Of a DNA stretch of 10,541 nucleotides, positions 5,034 through 10,541 are shown piece by piece. A model generated the notes under the pieces. It did no database searches. It saw only the letters and a program-made list of their open reading frames with translations, and was not told where the DNA came from. The DNA comes from an uncultured Bacteroidia bacterium. GTDB lineage: Bacteria > Bacteroidota > Bacteroidia > Bacteroidales > UBA932. The stretch covers positions 1 to 10,541 of the forward strand of contig CADBUS010000197.1 of NCBI GenBank assembly GCA_902797895.1, written 5' to 3'. Position 1 is the stretch's first letter, and every line of letters starts with the position of its first letter. The translations under genes and the position numbers were made by a program.

Positions 5034-6329
5034 ATGGAAGTTAAGAATATAGCTATTTTTGGCCGCCGCAATTCAGGAAAGAGCTCTCTAATGAATTTGC
5101 TCTGCGGACAGCAGATTTCTATTGTTGCCCCCGTTGCCGGCACAACAACCGATCCGGTACGTAAAAGAGTTGAGTTAGAGGGTGTTGGCCCTTGCAACTT
5201 TATAGATACCGCTGGATTTGATGATGAGGGGGAGCTTGGGGCTATGCGTGTGAGTAAAAGTCAAAAGATTGCCTCAGAGATAGATATGGCTATACTGCTC
5301 TTTACAGGCAATCTGTTTGGCGATTATGAAAAGAGGCTGATGGAACTTTTCAAGAGATATAGCTTGCCTGTGCTTCTTATTCACAATCAGGAAGATATAA
5401 TTTCTCTCGGGAATGAGCTGAAAAGCGCCATTAAGGCGGAGTATGGCATAGAGGCAATTCCTTTCTCCTGCTCAATAATAGATGCAGATTTGCTGCAGAG
5501 TCGGGTAGATGCTCTTTTAGGGCTTATTTCCAATAAGTTGCAGGATTGTATCAAGGAGGAAAATAACCATCGCGATGGAATTCTTGCTTCTCTTATTAAG
5601 GAAAATGAGAGGGTGCTTTTTGTCTGTCCCATTGATAGTGAGGCTCCTGCAGGGCGTTTGATTCTGCCGCAGGTTATGGGGCTTAGAGATGCTTTGGACA
5701 ATTTTGGCATAGCAACCGTTGCGCAACCCTCTCAACTCCCATCCATTTTTCCAAAAGCCGCTGAGATGCAGCCTGCTACAGTTTCTCTAACTTCTATCAT
5801 CGCAACGGAACGCCTCAATCCTCTCGGTTTCAATCTTGTAATAACAGACAGTCAGGCCTTTGGCGAGGTTGCTGAATATATGCCGGCAAATCTTCCGCTT
5901 GGCAGCTTCAGTATTCTGCTTGCAAGGCAGAAAGGGGCTTTCTCCGATTATATGGAGGGAGTTAAAGAGATTGATAATCTGAAAGATGGAGACAAAGTAC
6001 TTATATTGGAGTCTTGTTCTCACAAGCCTACTTGTGAAGACATCGGGAGGGTTAAAATACCAAAAATGCTCTCCGCCTATACCAAAAAGAGGCTTGAGTT
6101 TGTCTTTATCAGCGGTTTAGATGAGATTCCGAAATCCAATTATGCCCTCGCAATTCAATGCGGTGGTTGTGTTGCTACTCATAAACAGTTGATTAACAGA
6201 CTCACAGGGCTTATTGAAAGAGGTCTGTCGGTAACCAACTACGGCATTGCAATAGCATATATTAAGGGATTGTTCAAGAATAGAAACTTCCAACTCTTTT
6301 TAGAGAAGCTCCCACCTGTTAAGAAATAG
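5034..6329 (+). CDS. hydF: [FeFe]-hydrogenase maturation GTPase HydF
   Basis: HydF is the scaffold on which HydE and HydG assemble the 2Fe subcluster before it is handed to the [FeFe]-hydrogenase apoprotein. The 431-residue product has an N-terminal GTPase domain: G1 GRRNSGKS (10-17), G2 GTTTD (36-40), G3 DTAG (58-61) and a G4-like NQED (118-121) in place of NKxD. A dimerisation region follows, then the C-terminal cluster-binding domain with LESCSHKPTCEDIGRVKIP (from 326) and QCGGC (375-379). C328, H330, C376 and C379 form the CxH...CxxC cluster ligands, with 45 residues between H330 and C376. C334 is an extra cysteine close to the site. The N-terminus is a little short, starting only nine residues before the P-loop. 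hydE, hydG and hydrogenase genes are not in this window, so hydF is transcribed apart from them here. Confidence 0.95.
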   Translation: MEVKNIAIFGRRNSGKSSLMNLLCGQQISIVAPVAGTTTDPVRKRVELEGVGPCNFIDTAGFDDEGELGAMRVSKSQKIASEIDMAILLFTGNLFGDYEKRLMELFKRYSLPVLLIHNQEDIISLGNELKSAIKAEYGIEAIPFSCSIIDADLLQSRVDALLGLISNKLQDCIKEENNHRDGILASLIKENERVLFVCPIDSEAPAGRLILPQVMGLRDALDNFGIATVAQPSQLPSIFPKAAEMQPATVSLTSIIATERLNPLGFNLVITDSQAFGEVAEYMPANLPLGSFSILLARQKGAFSDYMEGVKEIDNLKDGDKVLILESCSHKPTCEDIGRVKIPKMLSAYTKKRLEFVFISGLDEIPKSNYALAIQCGGCVATHKQLINRLTGLIERGLSVTNYGIAIAYIKGLFKNRNFQLFLEKLPPVKK

Positions 6330-6371
6330 CTGCAAAAAGGCCATTAAATAGCTTAACAACCGCATTTTTTT
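6317..6371 (+). terminator. Weak candidate terminator after hydF
   Basis: TGTTAAG (6317-6323) and CTTAACA (6352-6358) are 7-base inverted arms with a long 28-base loop. A run of seven T begins at 6365, 6 bases after the second arm. The first arm overlaps the end of hydF. The long loop and the gap before the T run make it a poor match to a standard terminator, so hydF could read through into ppdK. Confidence 0.25.
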
Positions 6372-6383
6372 GCTCTTTTTTTG

Positions 6384-6391
6384 TATTTTTG
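6384..6391 (+). promoter_or_regulatory. Possible -7 box for ppdK
   Basis: TATTTTTG fits the Bacteroidota -7 consensus and lies 62 bases before the ppdK start. The only TTTG nearby upstream is 11 bases away (6369-6372) in a T-rich stretch, too close for a standard -33 box. The leader between here and the gene is followed by an AT-rich region before ATG, without a Shine-Dalgarno sequence. Confidence 0.3.
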
Positions 6392-6453
6392 CCCCTCTCC
6401 TGCAGTTTGTTTTGCGTGGGGGTTAGTTTGTACTATTTTATATTATAAACAAT

Positions 6454-9171
6454 ATGGCAGAAGTTAAAAGAGTTTACCGCTTTGGCGGTGTTAATGCCGA
6501 TGGTGACGGCTCTATGAGAAATCTCCTTGGTGGAAAGGGGGCAAATTTAGCTGAGATGTGCAAGATAGGTATCCCTGTTCCTGCCGGTTTCACTATCACC
6601 ACAGATACTTGCAATGAGTATTATGATTTAGGATGTAAATTCCCAGAAGGTCTTGAGGCTGAGGTAAATGCAGCGCTAAGGTCCACAGAGGAGATTATGG
6701 GACGCAAGTTTGGAGACCCAAAGAATCCTCTATTGGTATCTTGCCGCAGCGGTGCAAGAAGCTCTATGCCCGGTATGATGGAGACCGTTCTAAATATAGG
6801 ACTTTGTTCAGAGACAATTCCAGGTCTTATTGAGGCCACAAAGAATCCTCGTTTTGTATATGATGCCTACCGTCGTCTGATTATGATGTATTCAGATGTA
6901 GTTATGGAGAAGGCAGAAGGTATTGAGCCTGAGGATGGTAACGGAATACGCGTGCAGCTCGACAGAATGCTTGCAAAGGTAAAGAAAGATAAGGGCTACA
7001 ATTCAGATACAGATCTTACAGAGGAGGATTTGAAGACTCTTTGCGAGGATTTTAAGGTTAGAGTAAAGCAGGAGCTTGGCAAGCCATTCCCAGACAATGC
7101 TATGGATCAGCTTTGGGGCGGAATTGCAGCTGTATTCAAATCTTGGAATGGCCGTAGAGCTATCTCTTACAGAAGAATAGAGGGTATTCCTGATAATTGG
7201 GGTACTGCTGTTTCTGTGCAGAGTATGGTATTTGGAAATATGGGTGAGAATTCTGCTACAGGTGTAGCTTTCTCCAGAAACCCGGCAACCGGAGAGAACA
7301 AGTTTTATGGCGAGTGGCTGATAAACGCTCAGGGAGAGGATGTTGTGGCAGGTATCCGCACTCCTAACCCTCTTAATGATGCCACAAAGAATGAGCATAA
7401 CCAGCACCTTCTCTCTTTGGAAAAGGCTATGCCTGAGGTATATGCACAGCTCGATAAGATTCAGAAAAACCTTGAGCTCCACTTTAAGGATATGCAGGAT
7501 TTGGAGTTTACTATTCAAGATGGCAAGCTCTGGATGCTCCAGTGCCGCGTTGGTAAGAGAACAGGTCTTGCAGCCTTGAATATGGCTATGGATATGCTCG
7601 CAGAGGGGCTGATAGATGAGAAGACTGCCGTTATGAGAGTGGCTCCTAAGCAGTTGGATGAGATACTTCACCCAATATTGGATGCTTCTCAGGAGAAGAA
7701 ATTTACCCCTGTGGCACAAGGTCTTCCGGCCGGCCCTGGAGGTTCAGTAGGTAAAATTGTCTTTACTCCGGAGGCAGCTGTGGAGGCCGCTCAGAGAAAA
7801 GAGAAAGTTATCCTTGTAAGAGAAGAGACTAATCCTGAGGATGTTGAGGGAATGAGGGCTGCAGATGGTTTGCTCACCGCAAGAGGCGGTATGACCTCTC
7901 ACGCAGCACTCGTTGCAAGAGGTTGGGGCAAGTGCTGTATTGTAGGTTGCGATGCAGTGCATATCAATATGCTTACAAAGACTATGACCATCGGCGACAA
8001 AGCATACAAAGAGGGCGATATATTCTCCCTTAATGGAAGCCGCGGACTTGTTTATGATCAGGCTGTTCCAACAGTAAATGCTTCCGAGAACAAGAGCTTT
8101 GTAGAGTATATGAAGATTGTGGACAAGTACAGGGTTCTTGGAGTTAGAACAAACGCAGATAATCCGGATGATGCTCAAATGGCAATCAATTTTGGTGCAG
8201 AGGGAATAGGTCTGTTCCGTATAGAGCATATGTTCTATGGCAAAAATTCAGAGGAGCCGCTTGCCAAGTTGAGAAAGATGATACTTTCCAATACAGAGGC
8301 AGAGAGAAAGATGGCTTTGGATGAACTTGAGCCGTATGTAGTTGCATCTGTAAAGGCCACCCTAAAGGTTATGGATGGCAAACCTGTAACATTCAGGCTT
8401 TTGGATCCACCATTGCACGAGTTTGTGCCTCAGTCTGAGGAGAAGAGAAAAGAGCTTGCTTCAGAGTTGAATATCTCTATCAAGGATGTATTGGAGAGAG
8501 GAGAGGCTCTGCACGAGGTAAACCCAATGATGGGCCATCGCGGAGTAAGATTAGGTATCTCATATCCTGAGATCTCTTATATGCAGTTCAGGGCCATTTT
8601 TGAGGCAACAGCACAGCTTATCAAAGAGGGATTCCATCCACAGCCAGAGATAATGATACCTGTAACTATCTCATACAAAGAGCTTGATGACCAAAAGGGA
8701 ATATGCGATGCAGCTTACAATGAGGTATTCAAGAAGACAGGCATTGAGATTAAATATCTCTTTGGAACTATGATAGAGATTCCACGTGCAGCCATTATGT
8801 CTGACAGAATGGCTAAGACCGCACAGTTCTTCTCATTTGGAACCAACGACCTTACTCAGATGACCTTCGGCTTCTCAAGAGACGACGTGGGAACATTTAT
8901 GGGTGAGTATATCAACAGAAAGATATTGGCCAACGATCCGTTCCAATCGCTTGATATAAACTCTGTTGGAAAACTTGTTGAGATGGGTGTAAGCGGCGGC
9001 CGCACAACAAATCCAAGTTTGAAATGCGGAGTTTGCGGTGAGCACGGCGGAGATCCGGATTCGGTAGAGTTCTTCCACTCATTGGGAATGAACTATGTAT
9101 CCTGCTCTCCATTCCGCGTTCCAATCGCACGCCTTGCAGCCGCCCAGGCAGCCATCAAGAGCTATAAATAA
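6454..9171 (+). CDS. ppdK: Pyruvate, phosphate dikinase
   Basis: PPDK reversibly converts pyruvate, ATP and phosphate to PEP, AMP and pyrophosphate in the cytoplasm. In anaerobes it often runs toward pyruvate in PPi-dependent glycolysis. The 905-residue protein has all three domains. The N-terminal ATP-grasp nucleotide-binding domain carries GGKGANLAEM (26-35) and CRSGARSSMPGMMETV (97-112). The central swivelling domain carries GGMTSHAALVARGWGK, with phosphohistidine His483 and Thr481 two residues before it. The C-terminal PEP/pyruvate TIM barrel carries metal ligands Glu775 (IEIPRAA) and Asp799 (GTNDLTQ) and catalytic Cys861 (GVCGEHGGD). Length is normal for the Bacteroidota form, slightly longer than the 874-residue clostridial enzyme. 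No regulatory kinase gene of the plant type is nearby. The ATG at 6454 gives the expected N-terminus (VYRFGG). A strong terminator follows 17 bases after the stop, so the gene ends its transcript. Confidence 0.97.
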   Translation: MAEVKRVYRFGGVNADGDGSMRNLLGGKGANLAEMCKIGIPVPAGFTITTDTCNEYYDLGCKFPEGLEAEVNAALRSTEEIMGRKFGDPKNPLLVSCRSGARSSMPGMMETVLNIGLCSETIPGLIEATKNPRFVYDAYRRLIMMYSDVVMEKAEGIEPEDGNGIRVQLDRMLAKVKKDKGYNSDTDLTEEDLKTLCEDFKVRVKQELGKPFPDNAMDQLWGGIAAVFKSWNGRRAISYRRIEGIPDNWGTAVSVQSMVFGNMGENSATGVAFSRNPATGENKFYGEWLINAQGEDVVAGIRTPNPLNDATKNEHNQHLLSLEKAMPEVYAQLDKIQKNLELHFKDMQDLEFTIQDGKLWMLQCRVGKRTGLAALNMAMDMLAEGLIDEKTAVMRVAPKQLDEILHPILDASQEKKFTPVAQGLPAGPGGSVGKIVFTPEAAVEAAQRKEKVILVREETNPEDVEGMRAADGLLTARGGMTSHAALVARGWGKCCIVGCDAVHINMLTKTMTIGDKAYKEGDIFSLNGSRGLVYDQAVPTVNASENKSFVEYMKIVDKYRVLGVRTNADNPDDAQMAINFGAEGIGLFRIEHMFYGKNSEEPLAKLRKMILSNTEAERKMALDELEPYVVASVKATLKVMDGKPVTFRLLDPPLHEFVPQSEEKRKELASELNISIKDVLERGEALHEVNPMMGHRGVRLGISYPEISYMQFRAIFEATAQLIKEGFHPQPEIMIPVTISYKELDDQKGICDAAYNEVFKKTGIEIKYLFGTMIEIPRAAIMSDRMAKTAQFFSFGTNDLTQMTFGFSRDDVGTFMGEYINRKILANDPFQSLDINSVGKLVEMGVSGGRTTNPSLKCGVCGEHGGDPDSVEFFHSLGMNYVSCSPFRVPIARLAAAQAAIKSYK

Positions 9172-9188
9172 CAGAAGCTCGAATTACT

Positions 9189-9229
9189 AAAAAAGGGTGC
9201 CAAAATGTTTGTTTTGGCACCCTTTTTTT
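9189..9229 (+). terminator. Intrinsic terminator after ppdK
   Basis: A near-perfect hairpin has arms AAAAAAGGGTGCCAAAA (9189-9205) and TTTTGGCACCCTTTTTT (9212-9228) around a six-base loop, TGTTTG. The T run follows directly. The matching A run on the other side means it could also work leftward. Confidence 0.93.
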
Positions 9230-9367
9230 GTCATTCTTCCACGCCCTTCTGCCCTTCTCCACCAAGTCAGGCCGTAAATTTATCCTGCCCAACTACAAAA
9301 TTTTGATAATCTTAAGATTGTACTTATAAAAAGAAGATTTTCCAAATATCAAGTAGTTTTTCAAAAA

Positions 9368-9397
9368 TTGTCAATCAAGAAATATCCCGTACCTTTA
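9368..9397 (+). promoter_or_regulatory. Probable promoter of the PD-(D/E)XK gene
   Basis: TTG (9368-9370), a 19-base spacer and TACCTTTA (9390-9397) fit the Bacteroidota pattern except for the last base of the -7 box (A in place of G). Transcription would start about 20 bases before the start codon. Just upstream are two perfect AT-rich palindromes, CAAAATTTTG (9296-9305) and AATCTTAAGATT (9308-9319). Confidence 0.5.
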
Positions 9398-9424
9398 CAC
9401 AAGTTTAGAGTTACTATTTAATCA

Positions 9425-10399
9425 ATGGAAGCCGTTAAAAAATTTATATCAAATCTCGCAGAGCGTTTTAGGAAAGAAAACGACCTGTCGGATATTACTT
9501 GGGCTATGTGTCAGGCTTCTACAAATTTTAAGAAAACTTTTATCTCATTCTTTTTTCCTGAGTTGAAAAATGAAAGCCTCTTAGATATTGTTGATATTCA
9601 ACGAGAGATTGCTGAAAATGATAGCAGGCCTGATTTTATTTTTGAATGTGATGGAAAAAAATACCTGATAGAAAACAAGATATGGGATAATAATCATCAT
9701 TTTGAGCAATATAATAAAACATATAGCATACCAGCAAAACAGTTAGGATATATCACTGCTTATCCTATGCACAAAGATGGTTTTAATGTATATACTTGGA
9801 GAGATATGTTCAAGTATCTGAAAGATAACTTACCTTTGGAAGAGGCTGCTTTATGGAATGGTTACTTAGATTATATTCAACAAGTTTGCAACATTTTTTA
9901 TACAGAAAAGCCTATGAATTTAGATGGGATGTTTTCTTTATTCACATTTTTTAATTCCTTAGACAAGATTTTTGAGATTTCAGAAAAAGATTATCATTCA
10001 ACGCTTTATCCTGGCTTTCAGAGAGGTGGAAATGATAAATCTTCGCCTCATACTGGAGCGATGGGCAAATATTTTGAAGTTGAAATTAAGGCTTACTCTA
10101 CTGAAAAGATAAGAGGTTGGATGGGAGTTTATTTCAAATATGAGCATCCGGAAATTTGTCTCTGTTTTTATTCGAGTAAGGATTGGGGCAAACCTGTGTA
10201 TGACTATTTTACTAAAAATAAAGAACTTGTAGGCGGAGATTTTTACAATGGGCCGTATGAAGAGGATGGAGCAATATGGTTTAGCTTTAGCAAGGCTGAT
10301 GAGTTTAATAAACTACAAGATGTTGATAAGCAGATAGAACTTTTAGGAGCTTTCTTCAGGGAGATAATAGATATTGTTTGCAAGAAAATATCTCGGTAA
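9425..10399 (+). CDS. PD-(D/E)XK nuclease-superfamily protein
   Basis: The 324-residue product carries a PD-(D/E)XK core near its N-terminus. SRPDFIFECDG contains D70 and KKYLIENKIW contains E83-N-K85. This gives PD-(12 residues)-E-N-K, with Q95-Y in the following helix as often seen in this fold. An upstream E61 (DIQREIAE) may be the first acidic ligand. This arrangement (RPD..., ENKI..., HHFEQYNKTY) is typical of a family of stand-alone proteins whose cellular role is mostly undefined; some relatives are linked to restriction or phage defence. The C-terminal half (about 155-320) has no recognised motif but contains several aromatic-rich beta-type segments (GWMGVYFKYEHPEICLCFYSS, split here by interpretation only). 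It has no signal peptide. It is isolated between the ppdK terminator and a convergent PIN-type gene, with a 9-base gap to that gene's stop, and appears to have its own promoter. Confidence 0.75.
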   Translation: MEAVKKFISNLAERFRKENDLSDITWAMCQASTNFKKTFISFFFPELKNESLLDIVDIQREIAENDSRPDFIFECDGKKYLIENKIWDNNHHFEQYNKTYSIPAKQLGYITAYPMHKDGFNVYTWRDMFKYLKDNLPLEEAALWNGYLDYIQQVCNIFYTEKPMNLDGMFSLFTFFNSLDKIFEISEKDYHSTLYPGFQRGGNDKSSPHTGAMGKYFEVEIKAYSTEKIRGWMGVYFKYEHPEICLCFYSSKDWGKPVYDYFTKNKELVGGDFYNGPYEEDGAIWFSFSKADEFNKLQDVDKQIELLGAFFREIIDIVCKKISR

Positions 10400-10408
10400 G
10401 TTCTGCTT

Positions 10409-10541
10409 TTACGGCTCATTAAGAAACTTATTATCAGATTCTTGGGATTGTATAATATAAACCGCTTCTGCAGGAGAAATAACTCTTTCAAATTGAGGAA
10501 AGTGTTTTTTATTTCCTGTAATAAGATAAGCATCAGAACGA
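10409..10541 (-). CDS. PIN-domain protein (VapC-like toxin family), C-terminal fragment
   Basis: On the minus strand a frame is open from the window edge to TAA at 10409, giving 43 residues. The sequence RSDAYLITGNKKHFPQFERVISPAEAVYII is typical of the end of PIN-domain ribonucleases of the toxin-component type. D3 would be the conserved acidic residue of the active site, LITGN the following strand, and ISPAEAV the final helix (the 'VvsPreFl' end of the fold). The tail SQESDNKFLNEP is variable. The gene body and any antitoxin partner lie beyond the right edge. It converges on the PD-(D/E)XK gene with 9 bases between the stops and no visible terminator. Assignment rests on a short but characteristic stretch. 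Confidence 0.7.
   Translation of the reverse strand, partial: RSDAYLITGNKKHFPQFERVISPAEAVYIIQSQESDNKFLNEP

Noticed and set aside
6325..6353. Short direct repeat AAATAGCT near the end of hydF
   Set aside because: Two 8-base copies in AT-rich DNA are expected by chance and lack any other sign of a mobile element.
7003..7719. 238-residue frame on the minus strand inside ppdK
   Set aside because: It is antisense to a clear ppdK coding region, with a Leu/Ile/Ser/Cys-rich composition typical of a shadow frame and no motif.
7744..8229. 161-residue minus-strand frame inside ppdK
   Set aside because: It is another antisense shadow of the conserved PPDK central domain; the product is Cys/Ser-rich without a domain pattern.
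10243..10533. 96-residue minus-strand frame overlapping the end of the PD-(D/E)XK gene
   Set aside because: A different minus-strand frame (to the stop at 10409) gives a recognisable PIN-domain C-terminus, so this one is out of frame with the real gene and antisense to the nuclease gene.

Overview
The window looks like a chromosomal segment from a fermentative member of the Bacteroidales (Bacteroidota). Three things suggest this. Several upstream regions carry the Bacteroidota promoter pattern (TTTG or TTG, 19-20 bases, then TAnnTTTG). Leaders are AT-rich and most lack a Shine-Dalgarno sequence. The gene content also fits: a pyruvate phosphate dikinase of about 905 residues, HydF, a HigBA module and Sel1-repeat proteins. 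No rRNA, CRISPR array, insertion sequence or phage structural gene is visible.

Layout. Positions 1-525 hold the 3' end of fabH, a tRNA-Arg(CCT) 7 bases after its stop, and a shared intrinsic terminator. A leftward GIY-YIG nuclease-family gene follows (582-1439). From 1559 a well-formed promoter, with a perfect inverted repeat filling its spacer, drives a rightward three-gene cassette. It encodes a Sel1-repeat protein (1649-2416), a compact agmatine/peptidylarginine-deiminase-like enzyme (2418-3248) and a conserved-looking protein of unknown function (3272-4003). The last gene overlaps tail to tail, by 36 bases, a leftward HigB-HigA toxin-antitoxin operon (4632 to 3968), which has its own promoter and a palindromic candidate operator. 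Upstream of higB and on the same strand is an ORF for a 48-residue single-pass membrane protein (4720-4866), short enough to be missed by length filters.

The right half is mainly metabolic. hydF (5034-6329) encodes the [FeFe]-hydrogenase maturation GTPase and stands without hydE or hydG in the window. ppdK (6454-9171) encodes pyruvate phosphate dikinase and ends at a strong terminator. The window closes with a PD-(D/E)XK nuclease-family gene (9425-10399). It converges, with a 9-base gap, on the 3' end of a leftward gene whose product resembles the C-terminus of a PIN-domain toxin (10409 to the window edge).

How the parts relate. fabH, ppdK and hydF are housekeeping or anaerobic energy genes: fatty-acid initiation, PEP/pyruvate interconversion and hydrogenase assembly. 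The GIY-YIG gene, Sel1-deiminase-unknown cassette, HigBA, PD-(D/E)XK protein and PIN fragment look like accessory genes inserted between core genes. The best candidates for something undescribed are the Sel1/deiminase/unknown cassette, whose third protein has a faint pattern resemblance to 3-methyladenine DNA glycosylases, and the recurrence of inverted repeats in promoter spacers. Functions were assigned by recognising motifs by eye; no database search was run.
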